From contig JASCIV010000372.1 in NCBI GenBank assembly GCA_030374735.1, positions 1 through 22,469 on the forward strand: a stretch of DNA of 22,469 bases. Reading direction: 5' to 3'. The number at the start of each line of letters is the position of its first letter. Positions within the stretch are counted from its first letter, which is position 1. The DNA is from Gracilaria caudata. Taxonomy: Eukaryota > Rhodophyta > Florideophyceae > Gracilariales > Gracilariaceae. A model generated the notes under the pieces. The model saw only the letters and a program-made list of their open reading frames with translations. It searched no databases and was not told the origin of the DNA. Below are positions 8,738-17,526 of the stretch, piece by piece. The translations under genes and the position numbers were made by a program.

Positions 8738-9894
8738 TTTTGTGTCAGCTTATGCACTCCGTGTCTTCTTGAAAGGTCAAATGCGCGATTCTGTGGCACA
8801 GCTAGCTCCTTTAACAAAGATAAAACCAATGGGTTGAATACGAGTTTATGTTGCCTTCCGCAAGCCAAGAAAAACATGTAACACTCAATGTGGACCAGAG
8901 CTTACTGCGTGTTATGAACAAATGTATTTTTTCTTTTTTAAAAAATTTTATATAAACCCATCGCCCCAGAACATTTCCAAGACTTAATTATGAGAATAAG
9001 CAAAGAAGTAGAGCCATTTGCGATTTGTTCTGATCCTCCAAAGTCATTATGTGAGAACGTTATCAAAGAAAAGCTCTGCAGAGCGAATCTTTTCCCCTTG
9101 TCTCTATGGAGAAAAAGGAAATAAAAAGGTTCATAACGCAAGCCCACGAAAGTCCAAAATATCGTGGTCGTTTTTAAATATGTATTATACCATTAGCCGG
9201 ATTAATTGGCTACTTGAGCTCCGCCCTTCTCCCGCCGTTTCTGTTATTGACAGCTCCAACGAAAGGACACAATTTGAATATGACTCAACTCTGCTCTAAA
9301 GAGTTGAAGAGCGACTTTCGCAAACCTATAACCCAAACGAGAAAACCACAAAACACTTTCAAGTCAGCAGATACCGGGAGCATTTGCATACTTGTCCAAT
9401 CAAAACACAGAAGATCTATAAGAGACAGCTTTCATTGCACGACTCATCGACACATTGAATCTGAACGGACACCGATAAACGCACTGACGACCTTGGGAAC
9501 GCTTCGAAAAAATACCACACCAGGGGCGTATTTGTGATTAACCAACTGGCAAAATAAATAGTCAAGTAGTCACCAAAATGCCAGATCTGGTAGTCAAACG
9601 TGTCTAAAAATAATCAAAAAATAAGGTAGTGACTACTAAATCCGCCAGAGTAGTCAGTCAGTGTCCACATTTTGCAGTAGTCAGTCACAAATACGGCCCT
9701 GTACCACACCGATCACTATGCAGCATCTTGCTTACTTCACATCACCATCATAGTATTACATTAGTACTTTTTGTAGTCTTACGGAACCACATTAGCAAAC
9801 CCCTTCGAGTACATTACCCTTATTTTACGATTTCAAGAGAAGCGACAACACTAGAGAAGGAGTTCAGTGTCTCCTTGCCGTCTGTCGAAGCAAT
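8738..9894. other. Gene-poor AT-rich stretch
   Basis: No convincing gene is seen; the small frames are short and without domains. An A/T-rich block near 8931-8955 contains TATATAAA-like sequence. The only clear structure is the TAGTCA cluster at 9559-9683. Confidence 0.5.
9559..9683. promoter_or_regulatory. Cluster of six TAGTCA/TGACTA motifs
   Basis: TAGTCA occurs at 9559, 9567, 9591, 9651 and 9678, and its complement TGACTA at 9630, where TAGTGACTA forms a partial palindrome. Several copies sit in the longer contexts GTAGTCA and TAGTCAGTCA. The motif resembles half of an AP-1/GCN4-type bZIP site (TGACTCA). Regulatory use is inferred only from clustering. Confidence 0.35.
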
Positions 9895-10269
9895 TTATAA
9901 GTAGACTAATCTATGAGCTAAATATGCAAAACGTATCGTGTTCATTGTAGCAGGACGTCCCAAGCATGCCTCAGTCCGTAGGGGATTAGACTGTAGGACG
10001 TCCTGGTGAAGGTACACCGATGTATGTGATTCCATTTCCACCACGCATATTTCCCCAAAAATCCAAATAATTAATGTTACTAACCGTATGATGACCGCGT
10101 TCCATCGTCTTGTCGGTACTTGGTGAGCACATCTCACCTTATCCTGACACCTTATAAAAATCCCACTCATTCTCGTAGAAAAACAACAGTTTATGTTGAC
10201 CAGAGCCACGAGCAACACCAGAGTAGCTATGACTGAGTTGCGCCTGACGGGATGGAGATGTTGATACAA
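9895..10269 (-). CDS. Possible small membrane or secreted protein, 124 aa
   Basis: A minus-strand frame with a basic N-terminus (VRRNS) followed by the hydrophobic stretch VIATLVLLVALVNI, as in a signal peptide or anchor. A second hydrophobic stretch, IIRLVTLIIWIFG, lies near residue 85. No family is recognised and the C-terminal third looks random. The first codons fall in AT-rich DNA with no clear leader. It may be a chance frame. Confidence 0.25.
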   Translation of the reverse strand: MYQHLHPVRRNSVIATLVLLVALVNINCCFSTRMSGIFIRCQDKVRCAHQVPTRRWNAVIIRLVTLIIWIFGEICVVEMESHTSVYLHQDVLQSNPLRTEACLGRPATMNTIRFAYLAHRLVYL

Positions 10270-10308
10270 TCGATAAGCGGAGCGCGTCGATACGTCTACG
10301 AAATCAAT

Positions 10309-10590
10309 TTACCATGGTAGGCCAAGAGACTGACGTCCGTTCATGCGCGCTGGCAATGCTCCACGCGTTGTTGGTGAAGATGTGACGCGGCAGTGGGCAG
10401 CGCACGTTGTCGACAGAGACGCCTTTCGTGGACGTTTGCAAACACAGCACCGTGAAGGTTTGAAGGTTTGCGAGTATCCCCGGCCTCCCCCAAGGTGCAT
10501 CACGGATCTTGCACGCAACACAACCGGGGCTGCCGGTTCGGCTTCTAGCAGCGGCAATAGCAGAGTCCCTTCCTCTAGACCGGTCGCCAT
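10309..10590 (-). CDS. Possible short protein, 93 aa (weak)
   Basis: An ATG in the context AACATGG opens 93 codons on the minus strand (MATGLEEGTLLLPLLEAEP…). The middle carries CCVCKRPRK and CAAHC, which superficially suggests metal binding but matches no zinc finger I know. An open frame of similar length lies on the opposite strand, so GC-rich composition may explain both. Confidence 0.2.
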   Translation of the reverse strand: MATGLEEGTLLLPLLEAEPAAPVVLRARSVMHLGGGRGYSQTFKPSRCCVCKRPRKASLSTTCAAHCRVTSSPTTRGALPARMNGRQSLGLPW

Positions 10591-10766
10591 GTTCTCACAC
10601 GCTTACGCTTTCGAGGGGTGTGATGTGGACAGCTAACTCTCGCGACAGGAGGACATCACCCTTCCGCTGGTCGTGGCGGAGCAAGTGCAACGAACAACGG
10701 CATCACATGAAAAGCACAGACTTATGAGCATAGAAACAAGGAAAAGAAAAGAGATGCAATATGCAC

Positions 10767-11321
10767 TCAACAGTCGTCAGCATCGCAATCATCATAATCA
10801 TCGACGCCATCATCGTCAGGATCGTCTTCTTGACCCTCTTGATTCCAACCATCGTTCTCGTTTCTGACATCTGGATCGTACGCTTCATAGTCATCGACGC
10901 CTTCATCGTCAGGATGGTCTTCTTGTCCCTCTTGATTCCAACCGTCGTTCTCGTTTCTGACATCTGGATCGTACGCTTCGTTGTCTTCTTCACCCACTGC
11001 AGCATCTTCGACGGCGTCAGCACGGGTGTCGAAGTCGAAGTTTGGAGTGACAATACCCCCTCCGGAACCAACGGAAATGCCTACAACGGCAGCCATGGCA
11101 CTGACAACGGTGGCTCCGCCTGCTACCATTTGGAGCATGTCACGTACCTCTCTGGCCGTCATACAGTTCTTCACTTTATGCGTGTGCTTGTCGTACTGCG
11201 CTTGTGTCACCTCTCCATTGCCGAAGGAGGTGGCGAGCTTGCGCAATAGCCGCTCGCGATCCGCAGCGTTCTCCGGCCGGCGGACCTGTTGGTCCTTGCG
11301 TTTCCATGGAAGCTGGGGCAT
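10767..11321 (-). CDS. Small protein with SHOCT-like segment, Gly-rich hydrophobic segment and acidic repeat tail, 184 aa
   Basis: The ATG at 11321 is chosen because a coherent protein starts there (MPQLPWKRKDQQ); the open frame extends upstream to 11669 but reads as nonsense. Residues about 23-60 (RERLLRKLATSFGNGEVTQ…YDKHTHKV) resemble the short SHOCT-type helix-turn-helix seen in many membrane-associated proteins. They also align with residues 480-535 of the 601-aa protein encoded divergently 1 kb away. Residues about 67-89 (VAGGATVVSAMAAVVG…) form a Gly/Ala-rich hydrophobic segment, perhaps a membrane helix. The tail is very acidic and contains two 31-aa repeats. An overlapping frame (11604-11320) may be an upstream part of the same gene, lost to a frameshift. 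The function is unknown; membrane association is inferred. Confidence 0.55.
   Translation of the reverse strand: MPQLPWKRKDQQVRRPENAADRERLLRKLATSFGNGEVTQAQYDKHTHKVKNCMTAREVRDMLQMVAGGATVVSAMAAVVGISVGSGGGIVTPNFDFDTRADAVEDAAVGEEDNEAYDPDVRNENDGWNQEGQEDHPDDEGVDDYEAYDPDVRNENDGWNQEGQEDDPDDDGVDDYDDCDADDC
10794..10979 (-). repeat. 93-bp tandem duplication in the acidic tail
   Basis: Two adjacent 93-bp units (10979-10887 and 10886-10794) encode 31-aa repeats starting EAYDPDVRNENDGWNQEGQE. They differ at only a few residues (DHPDDEG versus DDPDDDG). The length is a multiple of three, so the frame is kept, suggesting recent in-frame duplication. Confidence 0.9.
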
Positions 11322-11616
11322 GATACCTAATAATGATGTCCGCCGCAGAGAGGAACTGCAAGTATGCCGAGTACGCAGGCACATGCGCTCCGCGGAAATT
11401 GGAACGTAAGGGGTTGCGTTGGCAAAATGCTTCCCAGTGAGGCGGATACTTGAGCTGGAGGGTAGCCTTATACGTTCGATAATCTGAAAGATGTACGAAG
11501 GGTACCTTGGAACATGCGTAGAAAGTTTCTGAAGACACGAATACACCAAAAGTTTCTTCGCGTGCTTCGACGAATTCAATGATGTGTGTGCTTGGGCTTC
11601 GCAAGGAGTCAAGTTG
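11320..11616 (-). pseudogene. Protein-like frame upstream of the SHOCT-like gene, offset by one frame
   Basis: On the minus strand this frame gives globular-looking peptide such as EFVEAREETFGVFVSSETFY, KVPFVHLSDYRTYKATLQLK and PAYSAYLQFLSAADIII. It meets the ATG of the 184-aa gene at about 11321 in a different frame. The frame stays open to 11176 but turns low-quality after 11320. It could be a 5' exon, a separate small gene, or the N-terminus of one longer gene broken by an indel. No ATG occurs at its start; the first candidate is TTG at 11604. No family is recognised. Confidence 0.35.
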
Positions 11617-12353
11617 GCAGAATCGAAGAATACAGTACAGTAAGATACATATGGTACCTCAGCAGTCAAGAGTACGTATCGAAATCGAAGCGTCGTGCAG
11701 CGCTGTCCAAATTGTGAGTTCTTCGCACCCCATCCTGATGATGAATGTGGGGGATGAGAGAGAAGATTGTGCGACTCCGAACTCGAAGTTTGCCAGTTGA
11801 TTCGATCAGTACGGCTGTCCAGCCAACGAAGAGACTAGAATCAGAGGCAAAGACCGCTCAGCTTCAGTGCAAATCCCTTCCCAATCATTGCCTTTCTGGC
11901 ATAGGTCAAACCATCACAATTTCTCTGTGAGTCCTTTCTTATCAATCGACGTGGTACGAGCAGTAGCGTCTCTGGGTGTATTTGCGGAGACATCTCATTC
12001 ACGCGATGGAAGCAACATGAGCCAGGTTTGATATTATTGCGAGTAGAAACTGTTAATATACAGCTTCAACAATGAAACAAAATAAGGTGTGGGAGTTTGC
12101 TCGTTTATCGGGGCAAAGCAAGGCGACGTCGCTCAGGATGAACGATGGTGGCGTTTGTGGGTCCGGCCAAGTCGTTGCGATGCAATCTTCAAGCAGCATC
12201 CCCCTCTCTTACGTACCTACAGCTGCCCCGTACTACGAAGGTGGATACGTGAGCAATTTTGAACATGTGAGGCAGGGTGCACCGAGAAACAGCATGGTTC
12301 TGGAACGTTGAAATCTTCCGTGGCCACCTCTGCAAATAATTTCCCCTCGCCTT
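11617..12353. promoter_or_regulatory. Intergenic region between divergent genes
   Basis: This gap of about 740 bp lies between the minus-strand SHOCT-like locus and the plus-strand membrane protein, so it should hold both promoters. A small ATG-started frame (12072-12311, 79 aa) has no recognisable domain and may be an upstream ORF or chance. The last 40 bp before the ATG at 12354 are C/T-rich, as before other starts in this window. Confidence 0.35.
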
Positions 12354-14159
12354 ATGGCACGATATGTCTCCTCCCGCGAGCAGTTATCTCGCAGAGTGCC
12401 CTTCGGGACACGCATCTATACCATCTGGTTCGGAATGATTGTGTTGGGAGTAGTTTCGTACCTTTTCCGCTCGCTCCGTCCGTTATGGCGAGTACTTGGC
12501 GGCGTTGGTCCTTTCTTCCTGGCATTGGACGCTGACGCTGGTGATCTCTACTTCGTCTATTACATCAAGACTGGTCTTGTATTACTAATGGATGCGCTCT
12601 TACTATATCAATTCTTCGACACAAATGGATTCGAAGAAGACACTCCATCCTCCCACGCCATTTTCGCAGTTATCTCCATTCTCTTCATTGCCTCTTGTGT
12701 CATTACTTTCGTCGGCCACAGACTGCGTGATCGCATCGTGGTGACTAGATCAACGCCGGCGTTCACCTGCAACGAACTTGTCCCTGTTGATCCCTGTGTT
12801 TTTGGGACACCATACGCCGACTTCGAAGAAAAGACTATTCGTACACCTCTGAAGCCGGTCGATCTTCGTGACGCGTGGGAAGACGACGGCCACGGAGGTC
12901 GTCGTCCTCTCACACCGAAGGAAGTGCATACCGGGGTGTTGCGCACATGCTTCATCACACAGTACGTCATGTCTCGCATTTACAAGTCTCCAAAGAACCA
13001 CATTTACGTCTTTTCGATGGTCGCATGGTACCGAACTCGAGTGTTTCTTCTGTTGGCGGCACTCACGGGACTGTGTGATGTGGGCAATGACCTGTTCCGT
13101 ACTGACGGTACTACCAAAGACGTGGCGTCCAAAGCTATCTTGTGGCTCACGCTGCCGTCGATAACGATTCCAGCATTGCTCAAAATCCGCTTTGGAACGC
13201 ACGCTAGACTCAATTTCTTGATGTGTGGACTTCTTCCAGTTACGTGCGACCGCGAGATGTGGCTGCGAATTGGTGTAGGTCCATCTGATTTGTACTGTGC
13301 GCTGACCAACGCTGTGCCTGCTGAACGCGTGTTAGATAGCACCATCGGGCTCATCAACGGCGCTGGCAAAAGCAACGTTAAAGTGTGTTCACCGAAGCTT
13401 GCCCGTCGCGCGTCAATTGACTCTCTTTTGCGAGTAAGCGATTACTACGTGCGCGTTTTCGATGGCAGGTTATTTCAAATGTTCAGGCCAGATACATTGA
13501 AAGTAGTACGTGGGGAACGATACACGGTTCGCGACAGGAACAACGTCGGGGGATTCGATAAGGGGAGTGCAAGGCGATACTCTCACGCAGAATATGACGC
13601 CGAAAATCCAGAAGGAGATAGTGATTGGTGGGGCGAATGGGAGACGTGGGGCGGTGTGCTGCAGGTTGCGAAGCAGTCTTGGGACGATGAAGACCGCAAC
13701 TTTGATGCACTGACAGACAGAAGCGATTGTTCGGCGCAAAAACCGAGACTGCAGCAGTCGTGTATATCGCGATGTGCCGGTGTTGAAAAATACCGTGAGT
13801 TGTTACTGCGTCTACTGGCATCAGCGTTTGGGGACGGGGATATCAGCTCTGTAGAAGAATATGAGAGGCTTAAGAATAAGGTGGAAACGGGGGTTCGTTG
13901 CAATGGGAACGACGAACATTTGCTACTGTGCGTTATTGCAGGCGCGTTTGTTCAGGGAAAGCTTCAAACGAGTCAGTTTCGTGGTTTGCAGGCGTTTTTG
14001 CAGCGCAGGTCCAAAACGGTTTGGATACCTTTTAAGCGCCGTGGCAGCCGTTCGGATTTGCTGCTGTCGGAGCGAAAGAGTGATGCTGTACACTCTCCTG
14101 ACGACGTGGAGGTGAACACAGACAACCCGTCGAGCGAGACAAGATCGGAAGACATTTAA
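12354..14159 (+). CDS. Polytopic membrane protein with C-terminal SHOCT-like segment, 601 aa
   Basis: The intronless 601-codon frame ends in TAA. Hydrophobic helices are visible at about residues 21-38, 67-87, 101-121, 229-245 and 261-277. The N-terminal half is therefore a membrane domain of four or five passes and the rest is soluble. The soluble part carries an acidic Trp-rich patch (DSDWWGEWETWGG, about 423-434) and then residues 480-535 (YRELLLRLLASAFGDGDIS…EYERLKNKV…), which align with the SHOCT-like segment of the small divergent protein at 11321-10767. A Ser/Asp/Glu-rich tail follows. I recognise no transporter, channel or enzyme motif. A Lys/Arg-rich KRRGSRSD near 561 could be a phosphorylation or membrane-proximal site. 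The function is unknown; a signalling or scaffold role is only inference. Confidence 0.75.
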   Translation: MARYVSSREQLSRRVPFGTRIYTIWFGMIVLGVVSYLFRSLRPLWRVLGGVGPFFLALDADAGDLYFVYYIKTGLVLLMDALLLYQFFDTNGFEEDTPSSHAIFAVISILFIASCVITFVGHRLRDRIVVTRSTPAFTCNELVPVDPCVFGTPYADFEEKTIRTPLKPVDLRDAWEDDGHGGRRPLTPKEVHTGVLRTCFITQYVMSRIYKSPKNHIYVFSMVAWYRTRVFLLLAALTGLCDVGNDLFRTDGTTKDVASKAILWLTLPSITIPALLKIRFGTHARLNFLMCGLLPVTCDREMWLRIGVGPSDLYCALTNAVPAERVLDSTIGLINGAGKSNVKVCSPKLARRASIDSLLRVSDYYVRVFDGRLFQMFRPDTLKVVRGERYTVRDRNNVGGFDKGSARRYSHAEYDAENPEGDSDWWGEWETWGGVLQVAKQSWDDEDRNFDALTDRSDCSAQKPRLQQSCISRCAGVEKYRELLLRLLASAFGDGDISSVEEYERLKNKVETGVRCNGNDEHLLLCVIAGAFVQGKLQTSQFRGLQAFLQRRSKTVWIPFKRRGSRSDLLLSERKSDAVHSPDDVEVNTDNPSSETRSEDI

Positions 14160-14689
14160 TAAGCAACAACAACGCATTCATACGTTTGTAGTCATTGACA
14201 ACTTTTTTAATACAGCGATAAGAAAATTATATATAAATCGGTCTGACCCCTTGAAAAAATAACTGAAAGACCCCCATGCTCAGCTTGGTCGACGCCGAAA
14301 ATCCCCGTCCACGTGGAGACGTTGGTCCGTTGTCCAATTGTACGACCGGCACTGAAGAGCACGAAGCCGTTGCATGGCAAACTGATTGGCGCAACTGCGT
14401 GAGCTGAGAGATGCAAGCTCACATTCCAAGCTCTTGCTGCTCTCGCCGATCGAAGGGCGGGTGGCATATTGCACAAAGCAGAGAATTTATTCATTTGCAG
14501 TATCGATGCTTTAGAGCTTAAAAATAGGAGCAAGATGGCTTTTCGAGGCCAGCGACGCTGTCGCTAATAAGCAGCTCGTTAATTGAGAGTGGTCACCAAC
14601 GCTATGCGTGCACATAGCATCACAGTAGGGGTGATGCTCTGTGCACCACAAACAACGTAAATCTGTATCACTGCGCAATATCTGAGTTC
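14160..14689. other. Non-coding stretch with a stem-loop
   Basis: I see no supported gene. The minus-strand frame 14533-14207 lacks recognisable features. An AT-rich block (AAATTATATATAAATC) follows the end of the 601-aa gene. The notable element is the stem-loop at 14608-14646. Confidence 0.45.
14608..14646. other. Two-part perfect stem-loop
   Basis: GTGCACA (14608-14614) pairs with TGTGCAC (14640-14646), and GCATCAC (14617-14623) pairs with GTGATGC (14631-14637). A 2-nt by 2-nt internal loop separates the stems, and the terminal loop is AGTAGGG. It lies about 40 bp outside the edge of inverted-repeat arm 2. No U-tract or partner gene suggests a terminator. Confidence 0.6.
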
Positions 14690-15288
14690 GGAAAAGTCAG
14701 CAAATTAATCTAAAGCAGTGCTCGTTTCTTTCTCCTTGTTTTGTGCCCTTCATTTCCAGAGCATATCAGTCGTACTTGTTTTATCCTCTGAGAGCATGCA
14801 CTTGCACCCTGTGACTGCTTCCAAGCGAAACATCGGAAAAAGAGGTTTTCGAGCAACTACGCTTGGACGAAAACTTCTTTTCTGATGCTTTGCTTAGAAT
14901 AGTTGCATCAAGGAGCTTCCGACAATGATAATGCATGCACCTAAAAGCGCATATTTTCCAATCACCATTCTCTCCAGCCTATGAAACTCATACAGGAAAT
15001 AAAGTGCCATGAACACGGAAGATGATAGTACAATAGCACCAAGGGGGAGATCATAGTGTTATTTTCCATGTCGTGGCATTTTCTTTCCCGTGCACACTGC
15101 TGAAATAGAGATTGGCATGACACTTTGACATAAACCAACTCGTTAAAGCAGTATGCATTGGCATCCAGAACGGTTGCGCACCAAAAACGCTCGAGACCTT
15201 GTAATTCTTGAAGTACTCCAGCACAAAACAAAGCGCTTGAAATGGCATTTCTACCACGCCATCAGCAGTAGTAATTTCTGTGCCTTAA
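14690..15288 (-). repeat. Inverted-repeat arm 2, carrying a decayed gene fragment
   Basis: This is the opposite-strand copy of 6122-6712. On the minus strand it encodes …GVVEMPFQALCFVLEYFKN… and …VSSVFGAQPFWMP…, ending NATTWKITL with TGA, and then a hydrophobic C-terminal segment ending GSSLMQLF. Several differences between the copies in the WKITL frame are silent, including GCA/GCG, ACT/ACG and AAG/AAA, which suggests that frame was once translated. The segment ending GSSLMQLF is in another frame, so an intron or frame damage is needed to join the two. Confidence 0.75.
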
Positions 15289-15579
15289 GTTGAGATTCGA
15301 CTCTTCCAGTATTTGGCTCCCTGTGTTCATGGCAGTGTTTATCCATTCAATGGAAGACTCAAATCTTCCATCCTCTTCTCCAGCTTCCAGCGTCATTTTC
15401 ACGTCAATTCGAGTAGGGCAGATGGCCATCTTCAAGTTCCTGATGTGGAGATGACTGTTCCAAAAGGCGACCAGATACACTCGGCTTCAGTTGTTCTTTT
15501 CACTGTGTGGGACAAGAGAAACATGGCAGTTGCGTTGCCAGCGTGCCTTCAAGTTCATCATCTCTTGGAGGGATTGCAT
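15289..15579 (-). pseudogene. 5' part of the decayed gene linked to arm 2
   Basis: On the minus strand an ATG at 15579 opens 30 codons (MQSLQEMMNLKARWQRN…) to a TGA at 15489-15487. A second frame continues directly (VYLVAFWNSHLHIRN…, FESSIEWINTAMNTGSQILEESN) and runs into arm 2, where the frame changes again. Together with the arm this could be one protein of about 190 aa with two frameshifts. The alternative is short introns, but no convincing GT–AG pair stands out. The family is not recognised. Confidence 0.4.
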
Positions 15580-15628
15580 TGTGAGGCGGTGCAGGACTGT
15601 GATGCACGTCCGCCTCCCTCTCCACCTC

Positions 15629-15636
15629 CTTTTATA
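15629..15636 (-). promoter_or_regulatory. TATA box
   Basis: The minus strand reads AAGTATAAAAGGAGG, with TATAAAAG matching the core eukaryotic TATA box. It lies about 50 bp upstream of the ATG at 15579, a plausible spacing for a short 5' leader. It supports the view that the decayed gene was transcribed leftward. Confidence 0.5.
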
Positions 15637-16390
15637 CTTAGTGGAGAGAGCAAAAAAATGGCTTCGTAAGCATTGAAACACGACCAGTTGAATAAACGGG
15701 CGCCACCTAATCTGCACGTCCATTGAACAAGCTGCAGTTTCAATTGATTTGAACACTTGAACGTTGTTCATTGCTCTGCTCTTTCAAACCCGATTCAAAT
15801 TTGAGCATCGTTGAATTTGCTGCTGATTTAAAAATTGCAGCCAGGGCCGGTTACGTGAGCGTAAGGCATCCTGCTCACCAATCATCATAACATGCAAGTG
15901 GCATGATTCAACCGACAAGTATGTCGTGTAACGGTCAAGTCGCATCTTCATAGTGAAGTCACTTTATTTGATGTGCTCAAAATTACCTCTATATGGCATA
16001 GGGTTAGTGTACAGGTACAGCGGTACGTGGTAACCTTCGGGTCTGCAATCAGAGTGCATCGGGGGTGAGAGGCGCAACGTGAGTGACATGTATTCCGTGT
16101 GTGAGCTGCGAAGCTACGCGACGTGAAACAACAAGGGAACCGAGCACAACTCGATGAGGACGCACCTGCCGCTCTCTCACCCCGGGCACAGCTCCGGCCT
16201 CTTCCAAGCTGTGTGCGCCACCGCCGCTCTCACCGCACAGCCGCCCACAGCTCCCACATTGCCGCCACATGGCCTCCGTGCATCGACCACGATGGGCACG
16301 TGCGTGTGCAACAGACCAAAAACACAGCACATCGCTGTGCGCACTGCCAACGCCCGCAGCTCGCGTGCATCTTCATCATCAACAAAGAGC
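15637..16390. other. Region without a supported gene
   Basis: The minus-strand frame up to 15771 overlaps the TATA box, so it is unlikely to be translated. From about 16050 the sequence becomes GC-rich and frames open on both strands without protein-like character. No domain is visible. Confidence 0.45.
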
Positions 16391-16665
16391 GTTCCCCGCG
16401 GCACACGCCAAAGATCTTTGCGCATGCTGCGCGTGTCCACGTGGCCAGCGCTCGCGCGCGTGCGTTGGCAACTCTGCGCTTGCGTCGCAGGGCTACGAAG
16501 CGCGCCTGCGCCGACGCGCGCAGCAACGCCGGCGACGACGCCACCAACGCGCGCATTGCGGCCGTAGCTGGGCCGTTCGACAGAGAACGCCGCGTCCACC
16601 ATGAGCGATGTCGTCGCCGCCGAGCGCAAGCGCTCCGCGCCGTCGCTGTCCACCGCTGCGTCCGC
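16391..16665 (+). repeat. GC-rich dispersed repeat, copy B
   Basis: It matches copies A (reverse strand) and C, with the shared blocks TCCACGTGGCCAGCGCTCG, GGCGACGACGCCACCAACG and GCGGCCGTAGCT. It runs up to and just past the ATG at 16601 of the CFIm25-like gene. In this copy the repeat therefore looks like promoter, leader and first codons. CACGTG may serve as a G-box-type site. Confidence 0.65.
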
Positions 16666-17259
16666 CGTTGCCGCACGGTCCGCGTCCGCGTCCGCGTCCG
16701 CGTCCGATCTGCGCGCGTCGCCCGCGCGCGCGTCCGCCGAGCGCGTCCGCCGAGCGCTTCCGAGCGTGATGCGGTGCGCGCTGGCGAGCAGAAGCGTGCT
16801 GACGATGCGCACGCCGGTGCGCAGTCGCCACACGAGCCATCCTCATCGCCAATGACGGAGAGCTGTCCGACGCTGGCCAACAAGCGGAGGAAAAAGGGAG
16901 CTTCTGTAGCCCGCGACGACGACGACGACGACGCCGACGACGCCGACGACGCCGCGGCGTACAGCGAGCGCGCGCGCTCGGATGCCTCGTCGGACGATCC
17001 GTTTGTGGAGCTGGACGTCGTGTCCGCGATGGATCTGTTCGATGTGGCCAACTACATGTTCACCAAGCCAGAGCTGTACGAGCATCTGCGCGCCGCGTAC
17101 CACAAGCGCGGCATTCCACGCGCGGTGGGTGCTGTCGTTCTGGTGCACACCCACCGCTTCCCGCTCATTCTGCTGCCGCTGCGCAACGACGGACGCGGCG
17201 AGTTTATGATGCCGGACGGCCGGCGGCCGGTGTGCGACCGGCGCAGGCCACGGCGATGA
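16601..17259 (+). pseudogene. CFIm25 (NUDT21)-like fragment, frameshifted and truncated
   Basis: CFIm25 is a subunit of mRNA cleavage factor Im; its catalytically inactive Nudix fold binds UGUA in pre-mRNA. Here a start in good context (CCACCATGAGC) gives MSDVVAAERKRSAPSL…. The reading must shift frame between about 16735 and 16800 to reach an acidic poly-Asp linker (about 16916-16960) and then the similar region 17050-17225: NYMFTKPELYEHLR, RGIPRAVGAVVLVHTHRFP, LLPLRND and FMMPDG. This fits the start of the CFIm25 Nudix fold from memory of the family. The frame then ends at 17259 within the PGG loop; another frame there reads GGRCATGAGHGDD, so a short indel is likely. Most of the Nudix domain is missing and not found downstream. 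An intron cannot be excluded. Confidence 0.5.
16676..16706 (+). repeat. GCGTCC hexanucleotide tandem repeat
   Basis: About five copies of a 6-bp unit encode alternating Ala-Ser in the frame from 16601. A 13-bp direct repeat containing GTCCGCCGAGCGC follows at about 16732-16760, near where the reading frame must change. Slippage in this simple sequence may have caused the frame break. Confidence 0.6.
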
Positions 17260-17488
17260 CAGATGAGCGATGGATGGTCTTCAATTTGAGTTACGTTACG
17301 TGTGTGCGCTAAGCTGCGTGTGTGAGGCTCGTCAACGTCGTCGGAGAGCCCCCCTCCCACCTTCGCCGCGCGCTCTCCTCGCGCCGCCAACGCTTAACCG
17401 CCGCGCCTAGCGCCGATGGCGCGCTTCGCTCTCGCACTCTTACTCGCACCGAACTCACTGGCACTAATCGGCCTCCTCTAACCGCTCT

Positions 17489-17526
<38 letters not shown>

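Noticed and set aside
10794..10979. CRISPR array
   Set aside because: Only two adjacent units without spacers, in frame with a protein; a coding tandem duplication explains it.
16123..16600. Long plus-strand frame running into the CFIm25-like region from 16123
   Set aside because: The part before about 16800 is Arg/Ala/His-rich nonsense from GC-rich DNA; the better start is the ATG at 16601 in another frame.
16230..17051. 273-aa minus-strand frame
   Set aside because: Antisense to the CFIm25-like fragment with Arg/Ala/Ser low complexity.
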